This document shows positions 20,094-29,043 of a DNA stretch of 64,000 bases, piece by piece. The notes beneath the pieces are model-generated. The model did not search any database. It saw nothing but the letters and a program-made list of their open reading frames with translations, and was not told the origin of the DNA. Each line of letters opens with the position of its first letter. Within the stretch, counting starts at the first letter, position 1. This DNA is from Escherichia coli DSM 30083 = JCM 1649 = ATCC 11775. Its GTDB lineage: Bacteria > Pseudomonadota > Gammaproteobacteria > Enterobacterales > Enterobacteriaceae. The position numbers and the translations under genes are program-made. The stretch lies in the NCBI RefSeq assembly GCF_003697165.2, contig NZ_CP033092.2, positions 186,001-250,000 of the forward strand, read 5' to 3'.

Positions 20094-20612
20094 TTCTTTG
20101 ACCGATTGTTGTTCACAACGAAACAGTAGCGCGCATATCGCATTGTTTATTGTTTTTTCTAACATCTAATGCCGGGTTTCACAATGTTGTCATGATGAAT
20201 GTGGCGATTTCTCAGCAGGAAAAGGGAGGAATAGCTTTATGAGAAAGGTGAATTCCCTTAAACAGAGCGTATTTTTCAGCGATTCCCTTTAAAGTGAATA
20301 GAAGATGTATTGGCTATTTGTGCTTATTTTTATCTCATTGCCGTTTGTTATTTTTGTTTATGGTCGCGGAATTTCATTTTTAATTGCATGCGTACTAACT
20401 ACCGATATAAGGAAATCCTCAAAAATGTTTTAAATAGTGCCCTCGACATGTAATTTCAGGCGTTTAGCTGTAACTATTTATATCGGTAACTATTTTCTAC
20501 GCGTCATCTCTGTAGAATGGCCACCGCCAAATGGCGAATTCTTATTTTTTCTCGCGGGTAATACCCTTCCACTACTTAAGTCTTTTTAACGTATTCAGGT
20601 GGAGATTCAGTT
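20094..20612. other. Divergent intergenic region between yhjC and yhjB
   Basis: A 519-bp AT-rich stretch separates the two divergent regulators and should contain both promoters. I see no supported ORF and no operator I can name. The length is large for two single genes and is compatible with H-NS-type silencing, which is inference from the A+T content only. Confidence 0.4.
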
Positions 20613-21215
20613 ATGCAAATAGTCATGTTTGACAGGCAGTCAATATTTATTCATGGAATGAAAATCAGTTTACAGCATCGTATTCCAGGAGTGAGTATTC
20701 AGGGGGCCAGTCAGGCAGACGAGTTATGGCAAAAGCTGGAAAGTTACCCTGAAGCCTTAGTGATGCTCGATGGCGATCAGGATGGTGAGTTTTGCTACTG
20801 GTTGCTGCAAAAAACCGCGGTGCAATTTCCTGAGGTTAAGGTGTTAATTACGGCGACGGATTGCAACAAACGGTGGTTACAGGAAGTTATTCATTTTAAT
20901 GTGCTGGCCATTGTGCCTCGTGATTCAACCGTCGAGACATTTGCGTTGGCGGTAAATAGTGCGGCGATGGGGATGATGTTTCTGCCTGGAGACTGGCGAA
21001 CGACGCCGGAAAAGGACATTAAAGATCTCAAATCGTTAAGCGCCCGCCAGCGGGAGATTTTAACCATGTTAGCGGCGGGCGAATCAAATAAAGAGATAGG
21101 CAGGGCGCTGAATATCAGTACCGGAACGGTAAAAGCGCATCTGGAATCACTGTATCGCCGTCTGGAAGTCAAAAATCGCACCCAGGCGGCAATGATGTTA
21201 AATATCTCCTCCTGA
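20613..21215 (+). CDS. yhjB: LuxR-type (FixJ/NarL-like) regulator YhjB
   Basis: The 200-residue protein has a receiver-like N-terminal half (MQIVMFDRQSIFIHGMKISLQ..., with VMLDGDQDGE near residue 53 as a possible phosphoacceptor region) and a C-terminal LuxR HTH (about 135-195: LSARQREILTMLAAGESNKEIGRALNISTGTVKAHLESLYRRLEVKNRTQAA). No paired histidine kinase lies nearby, so it is an orphan. Several DxD positions typical of receivers are not obvious at the N-terminus, so phosphorylation is uncertain. A good GGTGGAG SD precedes the ATG. Targets unknown. Confidence 0.9.
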   Translation: MQIVMFDRQSIFIHGMKISLQHRIPGVSIQGASQADELWQKLESYPEALVMLDGDQDGEFCYWLLQKTAVQFPEVKVLITATDCNKRWLQEVIHFNVLAIVPRDSTVETFALAVNSAAMGMMFLPGDWRTTPEKDIKDLKSLSARQREILTMLAAGESNKEIGRALNISTGTVKAHLESLYRRLEVKNRTQAAMMLNISS

Positions 21216-21224
21216 AGAGGATAA

Positions 21225-21262
21225 TTTTACAGCCAGCAGGAAGTTAGCGGCTGGCTGTAAAA
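21225..21262. terminator. Bidirectional terminator between yhjB and treF
   Basis: TTTTACAGCCAGC pairs perfectly with GCTGGCTGTAAAA (13 bp), with A/T tracts on both sides, 9 bp after yhjB and 3 bp from the treF stop. This is ideal for ending both convergent genes. Confidence 0.9.
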
Positions 21263-21265
21263 ATA

Positions 21266-22915
21266 TTATGGTTCGCCGTACAAACCAATTAAACGGCGTA
21301 CCACACCGTTAGTCCAGCCAAACCCATCCTGCAACGGATACTCGCCACCGCCGCCTTCGCGAGGAACACCATCGGCAATATGGTATTTCTCGATCAGTTT
21401 GTGCTGTTCCAGATAGAACTGATTCACCGTCTTCAGCCAGTTGCGCGCGATTTCATCACCCAGAAGGTCATCGCCGTACATTTTAAATCCCTGAATTGCC
21501 ATCCACTGTAACGGTGCCCAGCCGTTGGGTTTATCCCACTGTTCACCGGTTTCGTACTCGCTTGCCAGAATCCCGCCAGGTGTCAGTAACCGGCTGCGCA
21601 CGGCGTTTGCCAGACGATCGGCCTGTTCATGGTTCGCCATACCGACATAGAGCGGCACAATGGCGGCAGCGGAAAACAGCGCCAGTTGCTCGCGTCGCCA
21701 GTCGTAATCGCGGTAGATACCGTTTTCATCATCCCAGAGGTAACGGTTTACCGCATCGCGACGGGCACTGGCCTTCTGGCGGAACAGTGCTTCTGTCTCT
21801 TTCTCGCCTTTCAGCGCCGAGATGTTGGCGATGGCGCTCTCCAGTTTAAACAGGAAGGCATTCAGATCGATGGGGATGAACTGGGTGGTACGAATGCTCG
21901 CCAGACGACCAGTATCACGCAGCCAACGGGAAGAGTAATCCCAACCGGAGGCCGCCCCCGCGCGTAAATCGCGGTACACCTCGTTGGGCGGGCGACCAGA
22001 ATGTTTCGCGGTTTCAACGTCCTCAAGCCAGGATTCGTCACGCGGTGTGTCGCGATCGTCCCAGTAACGGTTGAGCAGCGAGCCGTCCGGCATCCGCACA
22101 ACATGGCGATAGGCCTGATTAGGGATCAACGATTCTGCACCGTCCATCCAGAAGGCATATTCCATTTTCAGGTGGTCGAGATAGCGGCGCGCGCCGCGTA
22201 CACCATCTTCTTCAAACAACTCCACCATCAGCGCAAAAACCGGTGGTTGCGAGCGGCTCAAATAATAGGTGCGGTTGCCGTTGGGGATGTGGCCGTAGTT
22301 TTCGATCATCCAGGCGAAGTTATCAGCCATGCATTTCAGCAAATCTTCCCGACCACTTTCCGCCAGCCCCAGCATGGTGAAATAGGAATCCCAATAGTAG
22401 GTTTCGCTAAAACGGCCGCCCGGGACAATATATGACTGCGGCAGCGCCAGCAGAGAAGACCACGGAATGTGATCCTGTGGTTCACGGGTTAGCACCGGCC
22501 ACAGCTGGTCGATATGCTCTTTCAGGGAATTTTGCGGGTCCGATACATACTCGCTGGAGTAGACCTCCGGCAGCCAGAAGTGGTTTTCAACAAACTTGCG
22601 CAAGTCAAAATCACGATGACGGCGCACTTTACGGTAGCGGATTAAAATATCCAGCGGGTCCATTTTGGGTGCGCAGTCGGGAAAGGTTTTACTGTCGGGG
22701 AAAATTTTCGCCGACTGAACATGCTCGAACAGTTCGAGATAGCGATCGGCAGGCGTCAGCGCATCAGAGGCGGGCAGCCCTTCAATCATCTCGGGTTCCG
22801 GTTCTGCCTCGATCATCTCATCCAGTTTTAATTCATACGGGTCCAGCTCATAGCAGAGATCGACCTCGATCATCAGTTCGTCTGGATTAGGGTTTTGAAT
22901 TTTCTGATTGAGCAT
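21266..22915 (-). CDS. treF: Cytoplasmic trehalase TreF (GH37)
   Basis: TreF splits trehalose into two glucose molecules in the cytoplasm. The 549-residue protein carries both trehalase signatures: PGGRFSETYYWDSYF (about residue 166) and QWDKPNGWAPLQW (about 450), plus the glycine-rich GGGGEYPLQDGFGWTNGV near the C-terminus. It has no signal peptide, which separates it from the periplasmic paralogue TreA; instead an acidic N-terminal extension (about 1-50, many E and D) is present, as in known TreF. It is the sole gene of its unit; in K-12 it is osmotically induced in a sigma-S-dependent way. Confidence 0.97.
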   Translation of the reverse strand: MLNQKIQNPNPDELMIEVDLCYELDPYELKLDEMIEAEPEPEMIEGLPASDALTPADRYLELFEHVQSAKIFPDSKTFPDCAPKMDPLDILIRYRKVRRHRDFDLRKFVENHFWLPEVYSSEYVSDPQNSLKEHIDQLWPVLTREPQDHIPWSSLLALPQSYIVPGGRFSETYYWDSYFTMLGLAESGREDLLKCMADNFAWMIENYGHIPNGNRTYYLSRSQPPVFALMVELFEEDGVRGARRYLDHLKMEYAFWMDGAESLIPNQAYRHVVRMPDGSLLNRYWDDRDTPRDESWLEDVETAKHSGRPPNEVYRDLRAGAASGWDYSSRWLRDTGRLASIRTTQFIPIDLNAFLFKLESAIANISALKGEKETEALFRQKASARRDAVNRYLWDDENGIYRDYDWRREQLALFSAAAIVPLYVGMANHEQADRLANAVRSRLLTPGGILASEYETGEQWDKPNGWAPLQWMAIQGFKMYGDDLLGDEIARNWLKTVNQFYLEQHKLIEKYHIADGVPREGGGGEYPLQDGFGWTNGVVRRLIGLYGEP

Positions 22916-23198
22916 AAGGATCCGACCTCCGAAATTCGTCGCTAATTATCGGGCTTTTCTTTAAGGGTAGTCATTCGCTCCGCCTGGTGGGCGACAAAGC
23001 GTGCGGTGGATCACGTTTATTAACCTGCCAAAAAATATAACGCACTAATATCAATGGAATTTATAAAAATACGGATTTCGTGTTGTTTTTCATTTTCAGA
23101 ACATTCAATCCTGCTCTCGCCGCAATCATGATATGCCATTCCTGAGCTGGATAATAGGCACTGGCTATCTTATTGATAGTTTATATTCATGTAATTGA
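22916..23198. other. Divergent upstream region of treF and yhjA
   Basis: Together with the leader that follows the FNR box this forms a 404-bp intergenic region. It is AT-rich and contains no supported ORF. The treF promoter should lie in its left part. Confidence 0.4.
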
Positions 23199-23212
23199 TT
23201 GATTCCTATCAA
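23199..23212 (+). promoter_or_regulatory. FNR box upstream of yhjA
   Basis: TTGATTCCTATCAA is a perfect match to the FNR consensus TTGAT-N4-ATCAA, 107 bp before the yhjA ATG. It agrees with known anaerobic induction of yhjA by FNR. Confidence 0.85.
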
Positions 23213-23319
23213 AAAGCATATCTCCCTGTTTTTTATGATGGCTTTGTCTCGCAGAGACGTTTGCAGCATTCTGGAAAATTTTCTGGGTCACAATAACTCA
23301 CCACCGTGAGGGAAGAATA

Positions 23320-24717
23320 ATGAAAATGGTCTCACGTATTACCGCGATCGGCCTGGCTGGCGTCGCGATTTGCTATTTAGGGTTATCTGGTTATGTGTGG
23401 TACCACGATAATAAACGCAGTAAACAGGCCGATGTTCAGGCATCTGCTGTCAGTGAAAATAATAAGGTTTTAGGCTTTCTCCGCGAAAAAGGATGCGATT
23501 ATTGCCATACGCCTTCGGCAGAATTACCTGCCTATTATTATATTCCCGGCGCGAAACAGTTGATGGATTACGACATAAAGCTTGGATATAAATCTTTTAA
23601 CCTCGAGGCCGTGCGTGCGGCTCTGCTGGCTAATAAACCCGTTTCGCAAAGCGATCTGAATAAGATTGAATGGGTGATGCAGTATGAAACTATGCCGCCA
23701 ACGCGTTATACCGCGCTTCACTGGGCGGGTAAGGTGAGTGATGAAGAGCGGGCGGAAATACTGGCCTGGATTGCAAAACAGCGCGCGGAATATTACGCCA
23801 GCAATGATACTGCTCCGGAGCATCGCAATGAACCGGTGCAGCCCATCCCGCAAAAACTGCCTACCGATGCGCAAAAAGTGGCGTTGGGTTTTGCGCTGTA
23901 TCACGATCCCCGTTTATCGGCTGATAGCACCATTTCATGCGCTCATTGCCATGCGTTGAATGCGGGGGGCGTCGATAGCAGAAAAACATCGATTGGTGTT
24001 GGTGGCGCAGTTGGGCCGATTAACGCGCCGACGGTATTTAACTCAGTATTTAACGTTGAGCAGTTCTGGGATGGTCGTGCGGCAACATTGCAGGATCAGG
24101 CTGGTGGACCGCCGTTGAACCCGATTGAAATGGCGTCGAAATCCTGGGACGAAATTATTGCTAAGCTGGAAAAAGATCCGCAGCTTAAAGCGCAGTTCCT
24201 CGAAGTCTATCCGCAAGGTTTCAGTGGCGAAAATATTACTGATGCCATTGCTGAATTTGAGAAAACATTAATTACGCCGGATTCCCCATTTGATAAATGG
24301 TTGCGTGGAGATGAGAATGCTCTGACGGCGCAACAGAAAAAAGGCTATCAATTATTTAAAGATAATAAATGTGCAACTTGTCATGGTGGTATTATTCTCG
24401 GCGGACGTTCCTTTGAACCGTTGGGGCTGAAAAAAGACTTTAACTTTGGTGAAATTACGGCGGCGGATATTGGTCGTATGAATGTTACTAAAGAAGAGCG
24501 TGATAAATTGCGTCAGAAAGTACCCGGTTTACGTAACGTTGCTTTAACGGCACCGTACTTCCATCGCGGTGACGTGCCGACGCTGGACGGGGCGGTGAAA
24601 CTGATGCTGCGCTATCAGGTAGGCAAAGAGCTGCCGCAGGAGGATGTGGATGATATCGTCGCTTTCCTGCACAGTCTGAACGGGGTTTACACGCCGTATA
24701 TGCAGGATAAACAATAA
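23320..24717 (+). CDS. yhjA: Tri-haem cytochrome c peroxidase YhjA (Ccp)
   Basis: YhjA reduces hydrogen peroxide in the periplasm using quinol-derived electrons and allows H2O2 to act as a respiratory acceptor without oxygen. The 465-residue protein has an N-terminal membrane anchor (about residues 5-27) and three c-type haem motifs: CDYCH (about 54), CAHCH (about 207) and CATCH (about 352). The first belongs to an N-terminal extension absent from ordinary di-haem peroxidases; the other two form the bacterial peroxidase core (MauG/CCP family). The upstream FNR box fits anaerobic expression. Confidence 0.95.
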   Translation: MKMVSRITAIGLAGVAICYLGLSGYVWYHDNKRSKQADVQASAVSENNKVLGFLREKGCDYCHTPSAELPAYYYIPGAKQLMDYDIKLGYKSFNLEAVRAALLANKPVSQSDLNKIEWVMQYETMPPTRYTALHWAGKVSDEERAEILAWIAKQRAEYYASNDTAPEHRNEPVQPIPQKLPTDAQKVALGFALYHDPRLSADSTISCAHCHALNAGGVDSRKTSIGVGGAVGPINAPTVFNSVFNVEQFWDGRAATLQDQAGGPPLNPIEMASKSWDEIIAKLEKDPQLKAQFLEVYPQGFSGENITDAIAEFEKTLITPDSPFDKWLRGDENALTAQQKKGYQLFKDNKCATCHGGIILGGRSFEPLGLKKDFNFGEITAADIGRMNVTKEERDKLRQKVPGLRNVALTAPYFHRGDVPTLDGAVKLMLRYQVGKELPQEDVDDIVAFLHSLNGVYTPYMQDKQ

Positions 24718-24725
24718 TTAATTTG

Positions 24726-24753
24726 ATCGCCCGAACAGGAGTGTTTGGGCGAT
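24726..24753 (+). terminator. Intrinsic terminator of yhjA
   Basis: ATCGCCCGAACA pairs with TGTTTGGGCGAT (12 bp with one G-U) around GGAG and runs directly into TTTTATT. Confidence 0.9.
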
Positions 24754-24828
24754 TTTTATTACGATAATAAAGTCTGTTTTTAATATTATCATATTAAATG
24801 TTTATATTATAAAAAGTCGTTTTTCTGC

Positions 24829-24848
24829 TTAGGATTTTGTTATTTAAA
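24829..24848 (+). promoter_or_regulatory. GAD box (GadE-binding site) of gadA
   Basis: TTAGGATTTTGTTATTTAAA is the 20-bp GAD box described for the gadA and gadBC promoters, bound by GadE (with RcsB). It lies 80 bp upstream of the gadA ATG, just before the probable -35 region. Confidence 0.93.
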
Positions 24849-24927
24849 TTAATCCTGTAATACCTTGCTTCCATTGCGGATAAATCCTACTTTTTTATTG
24901 CCTTCAAATAAATTTAAGGAGTTCGAA

Positions 24928-26328
24928 ATGGACCAGAAGCTGTTAACGGATTTCCGCTCAGAACTACTCGATTCACGTTTTGGCGCAAAGGCCATTTCTA
25001 CTATCGCAGAATCAAAACGATTTCCGCTGCACGAAATGCGCGATGATGTTGCATTTCAGATTATCAATGATGAATTATATCTTGATGGCAACGCTCGTCA
25101 GAACCTGGCCACTTTCTGCCAGACCTGGGACGACGAAAACGTCCATAAATTGATGGATTTGTCGATCAATAAAAACTGGATCGACAAAGAAGAATATCCG
25201 CAATCCGCTGCAATCGACCTGCGTTGCGTAAACATGGTTGCCGATCTGTGGCATGCGCCTGCACCGAAAAATGGTCAGGCCGTTGGCACCAACACCATTG
25301 GTTCTTCCGAGGCCTGTATGCTCGGCGGGATGGCGATGAAATGGCGTTGGCGCAAGCGTATGGAAGCTGCAGGTAAGCCGACTAACAAACCGAACCTGGT
25401 GTGCGGTCCGGTACAAATCTGCTGGCATAAATTCGCCCGCTACTGGGATGTGGAGTTGCGTGAGATCCCTATGCGCCCCGGTCAGTTGTTTATGGACCCG
25501 AAACGCATGATTGAAGCCTGCGACGAAAACACCATCGGCGTGGTGCCGACTTTCGGCGTGACCTACACCGGTAACTATGAGTTCCCGCAGCCGCTGCACG
25601 ATGCGCTGGATAAATTCCAGGCCGACACCGGTATCGACATCGACATGCACATCGACGCCGCCAGCGGTGGCTTCCTGGCACCGTTCGTCGCCCCGGATAT
25701 CGTCTGGGACTTCCGCCTGCCGCGTGTGAAATCGATCAGTGCTTCAGGCCATAAATTCGGTCTGGCTCCGCTGGGCTGCGGCTGGGTTATCTGGCGTGAT
25801 GAAGAAGCGCTGCCGCAGGAACTGGTGTTCAACGTTGACTACCTCGGCGGTCAGATTGGTACTTTCGCCATCAACTTCTCCCGCCCGGCGGGTCAGGTGA
25901 TTGCACAGTACTATGAATTCCTGCGCCTCGGTCGTGAAGGCTATACCAAAGTACAGAACGCTTCCTACCAGGTTGCTGCTTATCTGGCGGATGAAATCGC
26001 CAAACTGGGGCCGTATGAGTTCATCTGTACGGGTCGCCCGGACGAAGGCATCCCGGCGGTTTGCTTCAAACTGAAAGATGGTGAAGATCCGGGATACACC
26101 CTGTATGACCTCTCTGAACGTCTGCGTCTGCGCGGCTGGCAGGTTCCGGCCTTCACTCTCGGCGGTGAAGCCACCGACATCGTGGTGATGCGCATTATGT
26201 GTCGTCGCGGCTTCGAAATGGACTTTGCTGAACTGTTGCTGGAAGACTACAAAGCCTCCCTGAAATATCTCAGCGACCACCCGAAACTGCAGGGTATTGC
26301 CCAGCAGAACAGCTTTAAACACACCTGA
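24928..26328 (+). CDS. gadA: Glutamate decarboxylase GadA
   Basis: GadA converts glutamate to 4-aminobutyrate and CO2, consuming a proton: the core reaction of glutamate-dependent acid resistance. It is a PLP enzyme of 466 residues; the SISASGHKFG motif carries the cofactor lysine (about residue 276) and HIDAASGGF the PLP-facing region. The C-terminal His of KHT matches the pH-dependent autoinhibitory tail. The N-terminus MDQKLLTDFRSELLDSRFG identifies GadA and not GadB (MDKKQVTDLR). The start is supported by AAGGAG 7 bp upstream. The product GABA is exchanged by GadC, which is encoded elsewhere. Confidence 0.98.
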   Translation: MDQKLLTDFRSELLDSRFGAKAISTIAESKRFPLHEMRDDVAFQIINDELYLDGNARQNLATFCQTWDDENVHKLMDLSINKNWIDKEEYPQSAAIDLRCVNMVADLWHAPAPKNGQAVGTNTIGSSEACMLGGMAMKWRWRKRMEAAGKPTNKPNLVCGPVQICWHKFARYWDVELREIPMRPGQLFMDPKRMIEACDENTIGVVPTFGVTYTGNYEFPQPLHDALDKFQADTGIDIDMHIDAASGGFLAPFVAPDIVWDFRLPRVKSISASGHKFGLAPLGCGWVIWRDEEALPQELVFNVDYLGGQIGTFAINFSRPAGQVIAQYYEFLRLGREGYTKVQNASYQVAAYLADEIAKLGPYEFICTGRPDEGIPAVCFKLKDGEDPGYTLYDLSERLRLRGWQVPAFTLGGEATDIVVMRIMCRRGFEMDFAELLLEDYKASLKYLSDHPKLQGIAQQNSFKHT

Positions 26329-26347
26329 TAACATCACGTTGTAAAAA

Positions 26348-26384
26348 CCGAATGCCCAACCTTTAAAAACAGGTGGGTATTCGG
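26348..26384 (+). terminator. Intrinsic terminator of gadA
   Basis: CCGAATGCCCAACCT pairs with AGGTGGGTATTCGG (one bulged A, one G-U) around TTAAAAAC, followed by CTACTTATT. Confidence 0.75.
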
Positions 26385-26629
26385 CTACTTATTAATTGCA
26401 ATAATATATTACCTGTCTATTCATCGTGTTGATAAGATATATGTTATATGAATGTTATGGAGCATAGCGATACTGCTTAATATTACGATGATGAATTATT
26501 TGCTTACTATTAATTCCTCTGCGTTCTTAAGTCCCCTTTTTATATAATAAATCCAGTCATCCAGCCCGAGTATCATCGCTCATTATCATCCTGTTTTCCC
26601 GCTTCGTTTAAATTTATTTATCAATCAAT

Positions 26630-26657
26630 TTGACTTAAGAGGGCGGCGTGCTACATT
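26630..26657 (+). promoter_or_regulatory. Probable gadX promoter
   Basis: TTGACT, 16 bp, TACATT (preceded by C, giving CTACATT, a sigma-S-friendly -10) lies 39 bp before the gadX ATG. The remaining gadA-gadX gap (26385-26629) is very AT-rich with no ORF, as expected for an H-NS-silenced region. Confidence 0.6.
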
Positions 26658-26695
26658 AATAAACAGTAATATGTTTATGTAATATTAAGTCAACT

Positions 26696-27520
26696 ATGCA
26701 ACCACTACATGGTAATTGTCTAATTGCGTACGCAAGACATAAATATATTCTCACCATGGTTAATGGTGAATATCGCTATTTTAATGGCGGTGATCTGGTT
26801 TTTGCGGATGCAAGCCAAATTCAAGTGGATAAGTGTGTTGAGAATTTCGTATTAGTTTCAAGAGACACGCTTTCATTATTTCTCCCGATGCTCAAGGAGG
26901 AGGCATTAAAACTTCATGTACATAAAAAAGTTCCTTCATTACTCGTTCATCACTGTACCAGAGATATTCCTGTTTTTCAGGAAGTTGCGCAACTATCGCA
27001 GAATAAGAATCTTCGCTATGCAGAAATGCTACGTAAAAGGGCATTAATCTTTGCGTTGTTATCTGTTTTTCTTGAGGATACGCAGTTTATACCGTTACTT
27101 CTGAACGTGTTGCAACCGAATATGCGAACACGAGTTTGTACGGTCATCAATAATAATATCGCCCATGAGTGGACATTAGCCCGAATTGCTAGCGAATTGT
27201 TGATGAGTCCAAGCCTGTTAAAGAAAAAATTGCGCGAAGAAGGTACGTCATATTCACAGTTGCTTACTGAGTGTAGGATGCAGCGTGCTTTACAACTTAT
27301 TGTTATATATGGGGTTTCAATTAAGCGAGTTGCAGTATCCTGTGGATATCACAGCGTGTCGTATTTCATTTACGTTTTTCGAAATTATTATGGGATGACG
27401 CCCACAGAGTATCAGGAGCGATCGGCGCAGGAATTACCGAACTGTGGCTCGGCGGCAAGTATGGCTGCGCAAGGGATTTTTTACGGCACTGACCGTTCTG
27501 CGGAAGGAATAAGATTATAG
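26696..27520 (+). CDS. gadX: AraC-family acid-resistance regulator GadX
   Basis: GadX activates gadA, gadBC and gadE. The 274-residue protein has an N-terminal dimerisation region and a C-terminal AraC/XylS double HTH (about 145-245): WTLARIASELLMSPSLLKKKLREEGTSYSQLLTECRMQRALQLI, then IKRVAVSCGYHSVSYFIYVFRNYYGMTPTEYQ. Compared with the K-12 protein as I remember it there are scattered substitutions in the last 30 residues. Its 3' UTR is transcribed antisense as GadY, which stabilises gadX mRNA and directs processing of the gadX-gadW message. Confidence 0.96.
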   Translation: MQPLHGNCLIAYARHKYILTMVNGEYRYFNGGDLVFADASQIQVDKCVENFVLVSRDTLSLFLPMLKEEALKLHVHKKVPSLLVHHCTRDIPVFQEVAQLSQNKNLRYAEMLRKRALIFALLSVFLEDTQFIPLLLNVLQPNMRTRVCTVINNNIAHEWTLARIASELLMSPSLLKKKLREEGTSYSQLLTECRMQRALQLIVIYGVSIKRVAVSCGYHSVSYFIYVFRNYYGMTPTEYQERSAQELPNCGSAASMAAQGIFYGTDRSAEGIRL

Positions 27521-27537
27521 AGTTTTACTCAGACATA

Positions 27538-27642
27538 AAAAAAACCCGGCATAGGGGACCGGGAAGAGGATAGTCTGCCGTCTCCAGACTAATAAACCGT
27601 TATAACACTCCCTGTTGGCACGGGAAACTTTGTGCTCTCAGT
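27538..27642 (-). ncRNA. gadY: GadY small RNA, antisense to the gadX 3' UTR
   Basis: The minus strand from 27642 begins ACTGAGAGCACAAAGTTTCC and ends in a CCGG...CCGG hairpin followed by eight T residues. I recognise this as the 105-nt sRNA GadY. It lies fully between gadX and gadW on the opposite strand, so its 3' part base-pairs with the gadX 3' UTR. The TTTTTTTT tract (27537-27544) and the stem with GGACCGGG/CCCGGC make a textbook intrinsic terminator. In K-12 it is sigma-S-dependent and Hfq-bound. Confidence 0.95.
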
Positions 27643-27888
27643 AAGTTAAATATAACTTTTACTGGAAATAAGATCAGCCATTTTTTTATAAACATAAGCT
27701 ATACGCTGTGTGAAAATATAATCGTGTTGCATTTACTTATTATCAATTAACTGTTATGCAAAACTACTTTGTGGATAAAATTTGGTCCTACCAAATATGG
27801 CAGTTTTTGCACACAGAAACAGTCTGGCGTCATTTCATTAGTATACTGACATTGAAATAATCGCAGTAATGAAATATAAAGGATAGTC
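27643..27888. other. gadW upstream region
   Basis: This AT-rich 246-bp stretch holds the gadW promoter and, on the minus strand, the gadY promoter. I see no ORF with support. Confidence 0.5.
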
Positions 27889-28617
27889 ATGGCTCATGTC
27901 TGCTCGGTGATCCTCGTTCGTCGTTCATTCGATATTCATCATGAACAGCAAAAAATATCGTTGCATAACGAGAGTATCCTGCTGCTGGATAAAAATTTGG
28001 CAGACGATTTTGCGTTTTGTTCACTTGATACGCGACGGCTGGATATCGAAGAGCTGACAGTTTGCCATTACTTACAAAATATTCGTCAGTTGCCACGCAA
28101 TTTAGGATTGCATAGCAAAGACCGTTTGTTAATTAACCAGTCACCCCCCATACAGCTGGTGACGGCGATTTTTGATAGTTTCAATGACCCCCGGGTCAAT
28201 TCGCCGATACTGAGCAAAATGCTCTATCTTTCCTGTTTATCAATGTTTTCTCATAAGAAAGAACTGATCCCCTTACTTTTCAATAGTATCAGTACTGTTT
28301 CAGGAAAAGTTGAACGCCTTATTAGCTTTGATATCGCTAAACGTTGGTATCTACGCGATATCGCAGAAAGAATGTACACCAGCGAGAGTCTCATCAAAAA
28401 AAAGTTGCAGGATGAAAATACCTGTTTCAGTAAAATATTACTCGCCTCCAGGATGTCGATGGCCAGACGATTACTCGAGTTACGTCAAATACCTCTGCAT
28501 ACTATTGCGGAAAAATGTGGCTATAGCAGTACGTCATACTTTATAAATACATTTAGACAATATTATGGTGTAACGCCACATCAGTTTTCGCAACATTCGC
28601 CGGGTACCTTTTCCTGA
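27889..28617 (+). CDS. gadW: AraC-family acid-resistance regulator GadW
   Basis: GadW modulates gadX expression and acts on gadA/gadBC, repressing or activating depending on GadX. The 242-residue protein shares the GadX architecture: variable N-terminal half and C-terminal AraC HTH pair (about 140-235): WYLRDIAERMYTSESLIKKKLQDENTCFSKILLASRMSMARRLL, then IPLHTIAEKCGYSSTSYFINTFRQYYGVTPHQF. The ATG at 27889 has GGATAG upstream. It is followed by a GC hairpin and then an unnamed small ORF. Confidence 0.95.
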   Translation: MAHVCSVILVRRSFDIHHEQQKISLHNESILLLDKNLADDFAFCSLDTRRLDIEELTVCHYLQNIRQLPRNLGLHSKDRLLINQSPPIQLVTAIFDSFNDPRVNSPILSKMLYLSCLSMFSHKKELIPLLFNSISTVSGKVERLISFDIAKRWYLRDIAERMYTSESLIKKKLQDENTCFSKILLASRMSMARRLLELRQIPLHTIAEKCGYSSTSYFINTFRQYYGVTPHQFSQHSPGTFS

Positions 28618-28688
28618 CATATTTCGCATTTGAATATTGGTCAGGATCTCACGTCTGCTTCATGTGAAACTCTTTCCTGATGATTTCT

Positions 28689-28713
28689 GCCGGGCTACCG
28701 GCTAGTTCTCTTT
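28689..28713 (+). terminator. Probable gadW terminator
   Basis: GCCGG pairs with CCGGC around GCTA, followed by TAGTTCTCTTTCG. It is a short but GC-rich stem 71 bp after gadW with a broken T run. Confidence 0.5.
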
Positions 28714-28761
28714 CGTAGTTTGCCAGGCGGTATAGGTATTTTCAGGAGGAAAAGACTCGGC

Positions 28762-29043
28762 ATGTTTGGGATTATTAAGCTAACAATTCATACGATTACG
28801 GGAATGTGGGTCAGTATTGTGCTGTTCAAATTGATGACGAATGGCTGGAGTGGTTTCTACTTTCAGTGCTGTGTACTAAGCCTGGTATTCCTGACGGTTA
28901 GCTGGTTGTTGAGTGGTGAATGGTTAGCAGGAAAGAGTAAGGCTGAACCCTCACGTTCAACCTTACTCTCATTTACACGTTACGCTTTTTTAAAGCGGGC
29001 AAAGAGATGTTCCACTACAACGAAAAAGACCGGAACGAAGTAA
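28762..29043 (+). CDS. Unnamed small membrane protein, 93 residues, 3' end antisense to mdtF
   Basis: I do not recognise this gene. From the ATG at 28762 the frame encodes MFGIIKLTIHTITGMWVSIV... with two clear hydrophobic segments (about residues 3-24 and 31-54) joined by a short polar turn (TNGWSG), then a basic Ser/Thr/Lys-rich tail. An AGGAGG lies upstream but 12 nt from the ATG, rather far. The last 21 residues or so are encoded antisense to the end of mdtF and are probably not under independent selection. The two-helix hairpin resembles small stress membrane proteins in general, but no function can be assigned. It could be non-functional read-through of an older gene. Confidence 0.45.
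   Translation: MFGIIKLTIHTITGMWVSIVLFKLMTNGWSGFYFQCCVLSLVFLTVSWLLSGEWLAGKSKAEPSRSTLLSFTRYAFLKRAKRCSTTTKKTGTK
28934..28969 (-). terminator. Long hairpin ending mdtEF transcription, inside the small ORF
   Basis: AGAGTAAGGCTGAA pairs with TTCAACCTTACTCT (one C-A mismatch, 14 positions) around an 8-nt loop. On the minus strand it lies 10 bp after the mdtF stop and is followed by TTTCCT. It also falls within the coding part of the plus-strand small ORF. Confidence 0.7.
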
